From the IMG/VR virus record IMGVR_UViG_3300030202_003006, positions 1 to 62,781 of that record: 62,781 bases of DNA, one strand, 5' to 3'. Of the stretch, positions 33,265-42,423 are shown piece after piece. The translations under genes were made by a program, and so were the position numbers. The DNA comes from a virus. Under the pieces are notes generated by a model, which ran no database searches, was not told the DNA's origin, and worked only from the letters and a program-made list of their open reading frames with translations. Each line of letters starts with the position of its first letter. The first letter of the stretch is position 1.

Positions 33265-33876
33265 TTAATTGATTTGGTTATATAGTTTAAAATCCTCAGG
33301 GTATAACAACTCAATCCTATCTTTATATTTTTCTAGTAATGGACTTAAAGCCTCTTTTACAGTGACGTTACCCACATTAAACTTTTCTATTACAACTTCA
33401 TCACCCACAAGAGTACTAATTTGGTCATTCATCTCTTCGAACCTTAAAAAATTAGTTACATTTTTTATTTTCCTAGGTATTAAAAATAAGTCCGGTACTG
33501 TATAACCTTCTAAAAAAGTATATTGTGGTAAGTTATGACTATCGAAAAAACCATTACGTTCTATTTCACTAATATAAAGTTCAAAAGATTCTGGTAACTT
33601 AGATTTTCTAAATATATCATCTTCTACGTTTGGTGGTAACTTACGAAAGGTATGTTCTTTATTTCCCATACCATAAAGTTTTTTAACTTCTATATACCCA
33701 GATAAAAATCTTTTTAAAGGATTTCTTATCATAGTAAATATTTTTCTATCTTCTGGTAAAAGTTGTATGTCGGTCCATACTAAAGGTAAACTGTTTATTA
33801 TAGCAGTCATCCCATTTTTAGTTATGTGGTAAAATTCCACATTGTAGTCTTTGTTGTATAATGTTTTATTTATCAT
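33265..33876 (-). CDS. Sulfotransferase-like protein
   Basis: Visible elements of PAPS-dependent carbohydrate sulfotransferases: the 5'-phosphosulfate loop HITKNGMTAI (residues 17-26, Lys20) and the 3'-phosphate motif MIRNPLKRFLSGY (49-61, Arg51 and the downstream Ser), followed by a helical C-terminal half. The 203-residue length fits compact bacterial sulfotransferase-2 members. It would add sulfate to a sugar hydroxyl, using PAPS from the host. It overlaps the upstream glycosyltransferase gene by 4 bases. Sulfated surface glycans are common in marine Bacteroidota environments, which fits. Confidence 0.7.
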   Translation of the reverse strand: MINKTLYNKDYNVEFYHITKNGMTAIINSLPLVWTDIQLLPEDRKIFTMIRNPLKRFLSGYIEVKKLYGMGNKEHTFRKLPPNVEDDIFRKSKLPESFELYISEIERNGFFDSHNLPQYTFLEGYTVPDLFLIPRKIKNVTNFLRFEEMNDQISTLVGDEVVIEKFNVGNVTVKEALSPLLEKYKDRIELLYPEDFKLYNQIN

Positions 33877-34838
33877 GATATTAATTTATTTTCTAGTTCT
33901 CTATAAAAGTCGTAAGATTTCTGTCGATTATCCGTGTTCCTCCAAAAGGAATATAAAGTATTGTACATTGTGTGGATACCGAAACCATTTTTAACAAATA
34001 CTAATTTTTTATTATTTTGTGTGGCGTATCTATTTAGTGGGACCTCATCAAAAGGGTCCACAAATAACGTATTGTCGTTAACTATTGTTTTCCATGTATC
34101 TGTTTTTATCATAAAAAAACTATTACAAAAATATCTGTTTTTCACAGAAGTAGTTTTGTAATCTTGTTTTAGTGTAAAGGTATCTAGGTTTTCTAATATT
34201 TTAGCATTAAGTAAACTTTGTGAATCCGCGTTAATTCTAAATGGGTGTATGCCTTTATAATGGTAAGGTATTTCGTTACTAGATTTGTAAAACGCGTCAG
34301 AATCCCATTTTTCACTACCTAGAGTGTGTTTATTTAAAAAAGCTGGGTAATTAAAACCCCATATTTGTGGGAACGCAGACTCCACAACCTTTGAGTATAT
34401 TTCATCTACTACATCCCCATCAAAAAAACCTTCTATAAAATATTCTGCTGTAGGAATTCCGTTTGATAAAACTGGAGCCAGAACCAAGTTATTTTCATCC
34501 TCCAGTATAGAGGTATTCTCTATTAAAAAATCCCATAAATAATTATTTATAAAACAATCTTCATCTAATTTTACGGAATATTCACCACCATTAGTAATAC
34601 CATAATTTAATTTTTCCATATAGGAATTTAAATTATTTACGACGTTTACTTTAATACCCTCTAACTTTTTAATGTTATCTAACCATTTTTCTGTTGAGGT
34701 TTCTACACCTTCTATTTTACCTATCAAAACATTTAGTTCTACTTTTTCTTTATTTTCTTTTTTTATTTTATTTAAATAATAAAAAGTTAACGGGTGAAAA
34801 AAATCTCTTGTATGTGGTATGTAATTAATTGTAATCAT
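33873..34838 (-). CDS. GT-A-like glycosyltransferase
   Basis: 321 residues. MITINYIPHTRDFFHPLTFY, then LNVLIGKIEG, and an acidic motif, EYSVKLDEDCFINNYLWDFL (about 87-106), in which KLDEDCF fits the DxD position of GT-A enzymes. The later part, HYKGIHPFRINADSQSLLNA and NSFFMIKTDTWKTI, resembles acceptor-side segments of GT2-like proteins in large phages. No precise family is claimed. It lies next to a sulfotransferase and another putative transferase, with overlaps of 4 and 0 bases, in the glycan operon. Confidence 0.6.
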   Translation of the reverse strand: MITINYIPHTRDFFHPLTFYYLNKIKKENKEKVELNVLIGKIEGVETSTEKWLDNIKKLEGIKVNVVNNLNSYMEKLNYGITNGGEYSVKLDEDCFINNYLWDFLIENTSILEDENNLVLAPVLSNGIPTAEYFIEGFFDGDVVDEIYSKVVESAFPQIWGFNYPAFLNKHTLGSEKWDSDAFYKSSNEIPYHYKGIHPFRINADSQSLLNAKILENLDTFTLKQDYKTTSVKNRYFCNSFFMIKTDTWKTIVNDNTLFVDPFDEVPLNRYATQNNKKLVFVKNGFGIHTMYNTLYSFWRNTDNRQKSYDFYRELENKLIS

Positions 34839-35645
34839 TTATTTTGTCATTAAGGTTTCTCTTATATATTGTTTTAGTGTACAATTCTTCGTGTAATTAA
34901 CTCTTTTTACAGAAAAGTAACCATCACGTAACTTTTCATCAATCTGCTGTTGAGTTAGTATGTTATTAAACCCTAAACCAACACCAGGTCTGTTAGATGG
35001 GTCGTAAGTCCCAAAAAAAGGAGGAAATTCCCAGTCTTGACCACTTTTTAGAATCATGTAAGGTAAAAACATATTAATCATATCTTCATTAGGGTAATAT
35101 TCTAAACATAAGTCTATATATTTTTGAGCTAAAAACATAACTTCTTTAGTAACAGTTAAACACTCCCAGTTAGCCACCATAGGTGTGGTCTCTAATTCTA
35201 TGGCTTTATAAAAATCTTTAGCGTCCCATCTACCATAAGGTTGTTGTAAGGGAAAACCTTCGACAGTTTTGTCGGTATCTTTACCGTTATATTTCTGACC
35301 CCAATCCTCTTTATGATAATATTGAGCGTAATTAACCCCTAAATCAAATTTAATTTCATTTATAAAATATTGATTAGCTGAAACTAAACAAAAGTGGTCA
35401 AATGAATTTATTTCTTCTTTAGTTAAATCTTTTATTAATTTACTTAAAGGACCAAATATAAAACTAGATTTATTTAAAACACCCAAAGGTGTATTTAAAC
35501 GAGTCTTTGGGTGAGTCATATTAGGGTGTAAAATCATAAAATCACTATCAGTGTGGAAATAATTGATGTTATCAATCATATCGTCAACGTCCTCTATCGT
35601 ATGCTGAGTAGAGTGCGCAAAAATTATAAAACAAGTTTTACTCAT
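34839..35645 (-). CDS. Putative glycosyltransferase (possibly GT14-like)
   Basis: MSKTCFIIFAHSTQHTIEDV at the start, then FMILHPNMTHPKTR, FDHFCLVSANQYFINEI and TTPMVANWECLTVTKEVMFL. The opening I-I-x-A-H and the central F-x-L-V-S-A-N motif recall core-2/I-branching (GT14) transferases, but the similarity is weak and no DxD is obvious. Alternatives are another GT-A-type enzyme or a non-catalytic partner. It shares one base with the gene upstream (stop/start overlap), so translation is coupled to the aldolase-like enzyme. Confidence 0.5.
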   Translation of the reverse strand: MSKTCFIIFAHSTQHTIEDVDDMIDNINYFHTDSDFMILHPNMTHPKTRLNTPLGVLNKSSFIFGPLSKLIKDLTKEEINSFDHFCLVSANQYFINEIKFDLGVNYAQYYHKEDWGQKYNGKDTDKTVEGFPLQQPYGRWDAKDFYKAIELETTPMVANWECLTVTKEVMFLAQKYIDLCLEYYPNEDMINMFLPYMILKSGQDWEFPPFFGTYDPSNRPGVGLGFNNILTQQQIDEKLRDGYFSVKRVNYTKNCTLKQYIRETLMTK

Positions 35646-36967
35646 TATTTTTTGTATGCTTTTATGGAATTTATTAAACCTTCATTATTAAATGAAATCA
35701 AATCAACCACATTTAATATTTCTTTATTATTTATTGTTATTTTTATATCTATAGCAAATTCAGTACCGTCATCATTAGAATAAAAATTTAATGGAGTAAC
35801 CTTAATAGAATCTACAGAAAGGAAAATATTTTTATTGGCTTGAATTACATCAGCTTTACCACTTACAGATATGTCCCAATCACTCAATGTAACATCATCA
35901 GAAAACATACTTGAAAGATTGGTAATGTCTTTATTGGAAAATCGGTTAAAATAAACATTTAACTTATTTTTATTAATTTTACTATCTTCTACCATATTTT
36001 GTATTTTATTTTTTATAACATTCTTTATTTTGGTGTCTATGTTAACACCTAACTTATTTTTTAAGTTTACGAATCTTTTATCAGAAAATACATAGTGACC
36101 ACAGATATTAATTAACTCCTCTTTATTCTCTAAAGGATTAAATTCTGGTGACACCCATTTCTCCCAACGTCTAGACTCTAAACAAATATCAAATAATTCA
36201 TCTAGTAATGTAACGTCAATATTTTTTATTTCTTCTATAATTACCCTAGTTTCAAGTTGACCAAATTCAGGTGCTACATTTATACTATCTAATCCAGTAT
36301 TAAATTTATTTCTAAGTAGATTACGTGTTAAGTAATCGCCATTATGTTCTTTAGATATTAAATTAGTTTTTTTAATGATATTAATCATCTTTTTTAACCT
36401 ATCACTATTGTATGTACCTATATTAGTATTACCCTGTAAAGCAGTACCAGATTGTATTACCACATATTTTATTTTATCGTATATTTCTTTAGGTAATAAA
36501 GATTTTAAATCACTTATTAGATTTGAAACTTCTGTGTGAGTAAATTTACGAATAGCTTCTTCTGTACCTATCTCATAGGTTAAATTTTTATTTAATGAGT
36601 AACCTAAGTTTATAAAGTCTACTGTGGCTTGTAACCCACTTTCATACGATTGGTGCTCTTTCCATACATCTACATGGACCACATCAAAATATTTACAATC
36701 ATTTTTAAATGACTCGATGCCATCATCTTCATAATAACCTTGACCGGGACCACTATGGTCTCTCACCAATAAAACTTTGTCTGTTTTACTTCTTACATAT
36801 TCACAAAAATCTAAAGTTTTCCAGTTATTTACGTAACCACCATCAGACTCAACCTGTCTTCTAGAAGGTATTAAACCCAAAGTAATCCCAGAATTATTAG
36901 AAAATTCAATTACAGAATCGACTATATTCTTACTCATTGGTCCGATAAATATTTTAGTCTCTTTCAT
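35645..36967 (-). CDS. GatZ/KbaZ-like aldolase barrel fused to an NTF2/SnoaL-like domain
   Basis: Residues 1 to about 310 resemble the TIM-barrel of GatZ/KbaZ (tagatose-bisphosphate aldolase family): IPSRRQVESDGGYVNN, LVRDHSGPGQG (zinc-ligand-type His), VVHVDVWKE, TYEIGTEEA, VVIQSGTALQGNTNIGTYNS, SKEHNGDYL, SINVAPEFGQLETR. Residues about 320-440 form an NTF2/SnoaL-like module (LNVYFNRFSNKDITNLSSMF, through DDVTLSDWDISVSGKADVIQ). The fusion suggests a two-step sugar-forming enzyme or an aldolase with a ligand-binding tail. It overlaps the kinase/nucleotidyltransferase gene by 4 bases (ATGA), so the two probably act consecutively. The exact sugar is unknown. The family call is from pattern memory, not a search. 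Confidence 0.6.
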   Translation of the reverse strand: MKETKIFIGPMSKNIVDSVIEFSNNSGITLGLIPSRRQVESDGGYVNNWKTLDFCEYVRSKTDKVLLVRDHSGPGQGYYEDDGIESFKNDCKYFDVVHVDVWKEHQSYESGLQATVDFINLGYSLNKNLTYEIGTEEAIRKFTHTEVSNLISDLKSLLPKEIYDKIKYVVIQSGTALQGNTNIGTYNSDRLKKMINIIKKTNLISKEHNGDYLTRNLLRNKFNTGLDSINVAPEFGQLETRVIIEEIKNIDVTLLDELFDICLESRRWEKWVSPEFNPLENKEELINICGHYVFSDKRFVNLKNKLGVNIDTKIKNVIKNKIQNMVEDSKINKNKLNVYFNRFSNKDITNLSSMFSDDVTLSDWDISVSGKADVIQANKNIFLSVDSIKVTPLNFYSNDDGTEFAIDIKITINNKEILNVVDLISFNNEGLINSIKAYKK

Positions 36968-38520
36968 AACTTTAGTGATTTATATAAATTTATTTTACCT
37001 AGATAGAATAAAAATCTCCCCATCCTAGGTTCATGTAATGGAGCCATATTTAACCAAACCAAAGAGGTTAACACTTTCACTTTTTTTAAGTCGTAACCTT
37101 TTTTTTCTATAAAATAGTGTAATTTTTTTCTACATTGTGATAATATATCACTCCTAAGAATATCACATCTAATTTCACCGTTATTAGATTTTACATTATA
37201 ATGACCTTCATTTACAATATCATGGTTAAATAATAGATTATGATTTAATTTAGCCAAATCATAATATATGTCCCCATAATATAAATCCCCACCAAAGTCC
37301 TGTCTCCAATCTAATAGTTTAAATGATAAATTACCTTCATATATAATATTGTCTAAAATATAATCACCGTGAAATTGATAGGGTGTAGATTTACACAGCC
37401 AGTCCTTATCAATACCATTTAACATTTCTAAGACAGGTGGTACATCATAACCATTAATTTTTTGTTTAGAATCTACAATATTATGTTCTTTTAGAAAAGA
37501 ATTTATTCTAGATACACTTTTATCAAAATAGAAGTTATCACAAGTAGAGTAAAAATTAGTTTTAGTAGATTTTTTGTGCCATAAATTATTTAGACTCCAC
37601 TCTAAAAATGAATCAAAAAGATTTTCATTTACTACCGTAGAAAATAAATCTCCTTTAGCATATTCATATTTATAAAAATTGTCTTTAAAGTCTAGTATTT
37701 TTGGTGTTAGTTTACCCAGAGAATTACCACGAAGAACTCTATTTTTACACATCTCTTCCGAGTAAAAAAACTTTATAACAAAAGAATCAAATAAAAATAT
37801 AGATTCGTTGACCTTATCTAGAACCTCAAACTTATCCGAAACAGATTCCCTAGATTTTTTTAGTTCCGACACGTTACCCACATCTAACCAAGAATTAAAA
37901 TTAATAACCGACCAAGTATCCTTATCTATAATTTTGTTAAGCGAATGACAATCACTTAATTTACTATTATTTGGGTCCTCTAAATAAGAAATTTCAAGTT
38001 CCTTCCAAAAATTTTGGTAGTCATTAATTCCAGCTAAACCTATATATGCAAGTTTTGAACCCATTTCACCCTTCTCAAAAATCTTTAGACTAGTATCTGT
38101 CCCAACAGTTCTATATTGAGAATGATTGATTTTTTCACAGACACCAATCCAATTACTAGTTGGTGCGTCCACTTTTTCGTTTATAATCGTATCAGAAGCG
38201 TGAAAAATGAAAGGTTGTTGTAAATATTTTTTTGTTTTTAATAGAGAATAACCTAAACTAGAACCTTCACCCTCATAATTATCTATCTCGACAAATGTGA
38301 AGTTCTTATTTGGGTACGCAAGTTCTAGAAAATCTTTTACGTGTTTACCATAATAACCTAACGTTATTACAAATTTAGTATCATTTGGATAACTTTCTAT
38401 AATATAGGATATAGCAGGTTTTTTACCTACTCTAATAAGACATTTGTTAGTGTAGGAGGTTAATTCACCCAACCTACTACCGACCCCACTAGTTGTTATT
38501 AAAACTTTATAATTTTTCAT
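36964..38520 (-). CDS. Bifunctional sugar nucleotidyltransferase / APH-type kinase
   Basis: Residues 1 to about 220 are a sugar-phosphate nucleotidyltransferase: ITTSGVGSRLGELTSYTNKC with the Gly-x-Gly-x-Arg loop, then CLIRVGKKPAISYIIESYPN and the HASDTI metal site. Residues about 235-518 form an aminoglycoside-phosphotransferase/choline-kinase fold: FHGDYILDNIIYE (about 382-394, Brenner motif), LLDWRQDFGGD and IYYDLAKLNHN. Such a pair can phosphorylate a sugar at the anomeric position and then make the NDP-sugar, as FKP does for fucose, though this is not FKP-like in sequence. It is coupled to the GatZ-like aldolase gene by a 4-base overlap. The substrate is unknown. Confidence 0.75.
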   Translation of the reverse strand: MKNYKVLITTSGVGSRLGELTSYTNKCLIRVGKKPAISYIIESYPNDTKFVITLGYYGKHVKDFLELAYPNKNFTFVEIDNYEGEGSSLGYSLLKTKKYLQQPFIFHASDTIINEKVDAPTSNWIGVCEKINHSQYRTVGTDTSLKIFEKGEMGSKLAYIGLAGINDYQNFWKELEISYLEDPNNSKLSDCHSLNKIIDKDTWSVINFNSWLDVGNVSELKKSRESVSDKFEVLDKVNESIFLFDSFVIKFFYSEEMCKNRVLRGNSLGKLTPKILDFKDNFYKYEYAKGDLFSTVVNENLFDSFLEWSLNNLWHKKSTKTNFYSTCDNFYFDKSVSRINSFLKEHNIVDSKQKINGYDVPPVLEMLNGIDKDWLCKSTPYQFHGDYILDNIIYEGNLSFKLLDWRQDFGGDLYYGDIYYDLAKLNHNLLFNHDIVNEGHYNVKSNNGEIRCDILRSDILSQCRKKLHYFIEKKGYDLKKVKVLTSLVWLNMAPLHEPRMGRFLFYLGKINLYKSLKL

Positions 38521-39237
38521 TTATTGTTTCATTTCATGGTGAAATCCTCTATCACTATTAGTTTTTAAACTAGCGTAAAATTTTTCTACTGGTTTTTGCC
38601 AAGATGTATTATGTGGTGCTACACCACACCTCCCATGTGGACCATGGTCGTGCATAAACTCACCGAATAAACTACATTCAGTTAAATCATATCCTTCAGC
38701 CTCAAATATAAATCCCCAACAACCTTCATGGTGACCAGTATCTACTTTATTATTTGGTAAAATTTTACTAAAACCTTTTTTATCTATAGAATCTAAAAGT
38801 TCGTGTTTACAAAAAAATATAGGTCCCGCCACACCAAATCCAGTATCTACATAAGTGTAGTCAGTTTCATTATCCACTCTAGATTTTAAATCATTAAAGT
38901 CAGCCATATTTCTATTAAAATAATAAAGGGTAGTTAAGTCTTTTTCTTTTAGATAGTCTAAATTTTCTTTGACTCTCATAGAGTCATGTAACATATAATA
39001 AAAAGGTCTTTTATATTTTTTAAAAGCGTGCCAATAAGCACCTACCATCCAGTTTTTATTTTGTATGTCTTCGATAATAACATTATCATATTTTGAAAGT
39101 ATGTCAAAGTAAGACTTATCTTCTGAGTCACTGTCTACCACTACTACTTCTTCATCGGGGTGAAATTTTACAATGTCATCAACCAGTTGAAGTACATAAT
39201 TATTTTTATCACTATATCTACAAGCTATTACAAACAT
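38521..39237 (-). CDS. GT-A-like protein of the glycan operon
   Basis: 238 residues: FVIACRYSDKNNYVLQLVDD, EEVVVVDSDSEDKSYFDI (a DxD-like DSD near residue 36), KRPFYYMLHDSMRVKENLDY and a His-rich C-terminal part (FGEFMHDHGPHGRCGVAPHN). The N-terminal pattern suits a nucleotide-sugar-binding Rossmann half, but the rest does not match a family I know. It sits directly (0-base gap) after the methyltransferase gene and before the nucleotidyltransferase-kinase gene. Call it a probable glycosyltransferase. Confidence 0.5.
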   Translation of the reverse strand: MFVIACRYSDKNNYVLQLVDDIVKFHPDEEVVVVDSDSEDKSYFDILSKYDNVIIEDIQNKNWMVGAYWHAFKKYKRPFYYMLHDSMRVKENLDYLKEKDLTTLYYFNRNMADFNDLKSRVDNETDYTYVDTGFGVAGPIFFCKHELLDSIDKKGFSKILPNNKVDTGHHEGCWGFIFEAEGYDLTECSLFGEFMHDHGPHGRCGVAPHNTSWQKPVEKFYASLKTNSDRGFHHEMKQ

Positions 39238-39239
39238 TA

Positions 39240-39953
39240 CTAAACTCTATCTAAAAAATGCCCACGGTCTAATGATTCTGTAAACCCCTCACTAAATATA
39301 GGGTTTGGTTTTTCTAGTTTATCTTTATATATAAAAACTAAACTATCGTAAAAGTGCACAGACTTTATTTTGGTATTGTAATCCTCAAGAGTATTCTTTA
39401 AAGGTTGTTGGTATACGTGATTTTTACCAAAAGCCCACCAAGTAACACAATCAACTAAATTTTTACTAAATTCTATAAAACTTTTAGGTTCGTTAAGCCC
39501 ACCACCGAACTTAGGCCAATATGACGTATGAAGGTCCTCAACAGCATAAATTCCACCATCATTTAAATGTGGGAATAAAGTCTTAAAACTAATATTGTGT
39601 TGGTCTGACTCATGTCCACCATCATCAATGATAATGTCTACAGGACCTATTTCTTTTATTAAATAATTTAGAAAAATTTCATCCGATTGGTCACCTATAA
39701 AAATTTTACAACCATGTTTTTCCCAAACTTTACAATTAGGGTTTAAATCAACCCCATATATTTCAGCGTTTGGAAAAAATTTTCTCCAGGTATATAGTGA
39801 ACCACCTCCTTGTACACCTATTTCTAATATTTTAATCTTTTCATTTCTTAGATGTTCGAACCTTTCTTGGTAAGCCTCTAAATAATGTGGGTATTTAACT
39901 GAATCCCCGTTTTCTTTTTTTATTGAATCAAAAATTTCTCTTAATGTTATCAT
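39240..39953 (-). CDS. Class I SAM-dependent methyltransferase, sugar O-methylation type
   Basis: Rossmann-like SAM fold: EIGVQGGGSLYTWRKFFPNA (motif I), EIYGVDLNP (motif II acidic residue binding the ribose), FIGDQSDEIF, VDIIIDDGGHESDQHNISFK (post-II), NDGGIYAVEDLHTSYW. The DDGGH and EDLHTSYW segments are typical of the CmcI/macrocin/rhamnosyl O-methyltransferase group that acts on sugars. 237 residues is normal for the group. It probably methylates a glycan sugar; the donor is host SAM. Tight spacing with genes on both sides (2 and 5 bases). Confidence 0.8.
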   Translation of the reverse strand: MITLREIFDSIKKENGDSVKYPHYLEAYQERFEHLRNEKIKILEIGVQGGGSLYTWRKFFPNAEIYGVDLNPNCKVWEKHGCKIFIGDQSDEIFLNYLIKEIGPVDIIIDDGGHESDQHNISFKTLFPHLNDGGIYAVEDLHTSYWPKFGGGLNEPKSFIEFSKNLVDCVTWWAFGKNHVYQQPLKNTLEDYNTKIKSVHFYDSLVFIYKDKLEKPNPIFSEGFTESLDRGHFLDRV

Positions 39954-39958
39954 TATTT

Positions 39959-40711
39959 TTATTTATTATTTCTTAGGAATAAAAAATCACCTTCCCAAGG
40001 AGATGTAGGTGTCTCGCCATGAACTTTAGAGTCAACAAGTTCAAAGTCATTCTCTACGGTTAGGAAATGTATAATTTCGTCTTTATTTGGTTGATTGTGG
40101 TAGTAGGGTTTAAAAGCGGCCTCAACTCTAATTATTTTAACATTATCTAATAATTTACCCATTCCTTTAAAAATAGATAATTCAGCCCCCTGAGTGTCTA
40201 ACCACATAGCGTCCACTCTAGAAACATTATTTTTTTCTGCCCATATAGATAAGTCTACAACATCTACATTAATTTTATCTATTAAGTTGCCTGTTTTTAT
40301 TAAGTGTTGTGGTTTTAAAAGAGATGAACCACCAATATTTTGTTGGGTTACATAAAATTCAGAAGTACCATTAAAGTCAGAAACGGCACAATTATGTACT
40401 TTTATATTGGGTATTGTTTCAGTAGCTAACGATACATTAGTATAGGATTCCGGATTAGGCTCAAAGGTATGTATTTGTACGGAAGAATCCAACAAATCTG
40501 AAAAAAATACACTCTCAAACCCATTTAAAGACCCAATGTCTAAAACACATTTTAAGTCGTTTAAATCAAATCTACTTTTATAGTAATCCAAATATTCTAC
40601 AATTTCATCTTTAACATCTATAACCCAATTATCGGCATACCCATTCGGAAAATGTTTGTCTTTTATCTCACCCACTTCCCAACCAGTTAAGTTATTATTA
40701 TTTTTCTTCAT
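39959..40711 (-). CDS. FkbM-family methyltransferase
   Basis: VLDIGSLNGFESVFFSDL is SAM motif I, HTFEPNPESYTNV motif II, then VHNCAVSDFNGTSEFYVTQQ and VDAMWLDTQGAELSIFKGMG, the hallmark FkbM segment (DTQGxExxIxxG). 250 residues, normal length. FkbM enzymes O-methylate hydroxyls on sugars and polyketides and are frequent in surface-glycan clusters and large phages. It lies one base after the aminotransferase gene in the operon. Confidence 0.88.
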   Translation of the reverse strand: MKKNNNNLTGWEVGEIKDKHFPNGYADNWVIDVKDEIVEYLDYYKSRFDLNDLKCVLDIGSLNGFESVFFSDLLDSSVQIHTFEPNPESYTNVSLATETIPNIKVHNCAVSDFNGTSEFYVTQQNIGGSSLLKPQHLIKTGNLIDKINVDVVDLSIWAEKNNVSRVDAMWLDTQGAELSIFKGMGKLLDNVKIIRVEAAFKPYYHNQPNKDEIIHFLTVENDFELVDSKVHGETPTSPWEGDFLFLRNNK

Positions 40712-40712
40712 A

Positions 40713-41873
40713 TCACCAACCCTTTTTTATACACTCAACAATATATTCACGTTGTTCATCCGTAACCCACCAACCGTTAGGTATACAAATCATTTTATCT
40801 GCAAGTATATCTAAATTTGGTAGGTGTGTTTTAAATTCTTTAACACAAGAATGTTTATCGTTTCTTTCGTGAACTCTACTGACCATTATATTACAATCAC
40901 GCATGTGGTCCATAAACTTATCTCTATCATCTACTTTTAGTGTGTAAATCCAGTAAGAAGATTTTCTATCAGATTTATTTTCCATGAGTTCAACACCACT
41001 AACATCTTTTAATTGTTCGTTATAATATTTAGCATTTTCTATGTGTCTACTTATAACCTTTTCTTCAATATGTGGAAAGTTATTTAAACCTATAGTAGCA
41101 TTTATATCATTCATATGAAATTTATAACCCCATTCAGCTATATCGTCTTCACATCTAAAATCTTTTGAGTTTGTTTCTCTGTCTATACCATACCACCTTA
41201 ATAGTTTTGCTCTATCATATAACTCTTTATGTGGTAAAATTAGTATGCCACCATCAGCGGTTGTAAAGTGTTTAATAGCTTGAGTACTAAAAAAACATAT
41301 GTTACCGTGATTACCTAATTTTTTACCTTTATATTCACTACCAAAAGAATGAGCACAATCCTCCACAACTGTTGGTTTAAAACCTACATTATATTTTGCT
41401 ATTTCTTGTATTTTTTTAATTTTATCTAAATCATTAGGGTATCCACCCCAGTGTACTGGAAGAATGACTTTCGTTTTTGGTGTGATTTTTCTAGCCAAAT
41501 CATCTAAATCCATATTACATGTAGCTGGGTCAACATCGACCCATTTAATTTTTAAATTATTAGCTAGTATTGGCCAGTTGGTAGCTGTACAAGTTAATGG
41601 GGTAGCTAATACCTCATCACCCTCATTTAATCCAGGCCACTCCCCACTACTATTCTTTAATAGTCTCATTGATAAATGAGTTGCGGATGTAGCAGCATTA
41701 GTGGTAACTAAAAGATAATTTCTAAAATAATTTATTAAAGTTTGTTCGTACTCTTCTACTTTTTGACCTTGTCCTATAAAACCAGACATTAGTACTTCAT
41801 TAAGTGGTTTTAAAACATCTTCACTCATGAATACTTTAAACAGTGGAATTATATTTTTAGGTTTATTTTTCAT
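40713..41873 (-). CDS. DegT/DnrJ/EryC1 PLP-dependent sugar aminotransferase
   Basis: PLP enzyme that aminates a keto-sugar nucleotide. Visible: GFIGQGQKVEEYE (31-43), TNAATSATHLSM (58-69), VVEDCAHSFGSEY (Asp172 binding the PLP nitrogen), and the Schiff-base lysine Lys201 in STQAIKHFTTADGG. The lysine is present, so this is an aminotransferase, not a ColD-like dehydratase, where it is replaced by His. With Gmd in the same operon, a GDP-perosamine-type product is one option; other keto-sugars are equally possible. 386 residues is normal. It overlaps the next upstream gene by 11 bases. Confidence 0.9.
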   Translation of the reverse strand: MKNKPKNIIPLFKVFMSEDVLKPLNEVLMSGFIGQGQKVEEYEQTLINYFRNYLLVTTNAATSATHLSMRLLKNSSGEWPGLNEGDEVLATPLTCTATNWPILANNLKIKWVDVDPATCNMDLDDLARKITPKTKVILPVHWGGYPNDLDKIKKIQEIAKYNVGFKPTVVEDCAHSFGSEYKGKKLGNHGNICFFSTQAIKHFTTADGGILILPHKELYDRAKLLRWYGIDRETNSKDFRCEDDIAEWGYKFHMNDINATIGLNNFPHIEEKVISRHIENAKYYNEQLKDVSGVELMENKSDRKSSYWIYTLKVDDRDKFMDHMRDCNIMVSRVHERNDKHSCVKEFKTHLPNLDILADKMICIPNGWWVTDEQREYIVECIKKGW

Positions 41874-42423
41874 TTTTATTCATTTTATTTTTTTTTATTA
41901 ACGTCATAGACGGATAGTCTTCATGTAGTTCTAAAATATAGTAAATATTTTTGTACTTGTTAACAATACCATTCATCTTTTTTTTGTTATATTTTTTCAT
42001 CCATTCTAAATTATCACGTTCTATAGAACCACCCTCTAATATTATCAGACCATCATTAGAAATTTTCTGCAGATAGTTATCAAAAACGAATTCATAAGTG
42101 ACACCATCATTAGCTATATCTACATGTAGTAAATCTATCGAATTATCCTCATAAGTGTTGTGAGCTTTATAAAAGTCCAACGAAGATATCTTAACTCTAT
42201 CACTAAACTTATCCATAATTTCATCGTAGTTTGAGGTGTTACCAGGAAATTCATCAAACATATCATAAGCGTGAATTTCACAATCATCACTAACAGTATT
42301 TACAAATATATCTAAGGAATAACCATCCAGAATACCAAACTCAACCACCAACTTAGGGTTTTGTAAGTAAGATATAGTTTTTAATACATTACCATATTTG
42401 TTTTCTATATAAGAACTTCTCAT
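41863..42423 (-). CDS. SAM methyltransferase-like protein, small
   Basis: 186 residues with PKLVVEFGILDGYSLDIFVN as SAM motif I, EIHAYDMFDEFPGN as motif II, VKISSLDFYKAH, NSIDLLHVDIANDGVTYEFV and GLIILEGGS. This matches the Methyltransf_24-like group, though motif I is weakly Gly-rich (EFGILDGYS), so activity on SAM is likely but not certain. Lys/Asn-rich C-terminus. Linked to the aminotransferase by an 11-base overlap. Confidence 0.65.
   Translation of the reverse strand: MRSSYIENKYGNVLKTISYLQNPKLVVEFGILDGYSLDIFVNTVSDDCEIHAYDMFDEFPGNTSNYDEIMDKFSDRVKISSLDFYKAHNTYEDNSIDLLHVDIANDGVTYEFVFDNYLQKISNDGLIILEGGSIERDNLEWMKKYNKKKMNGIVNKYKNIYYILELHEDYPSMTLIKKNKMNKNEK

Noticed and set aside
40713-41873. 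ColD-type dehydratase instead of aminotransferase
   Set aside because: The Schiff-base lysine (Lys201) is present in STQAIKHFTTADGG, whereas ColD has His at that place.
39240-42423. DNA-modifying methyltransferases
   Set aside because: The three methyltransferases are of the FkbM, CmcI-like and Methyltransf_24-like small-molecule types; no DPPY/NPPY or PCQ DNA-methylase motifs are present.
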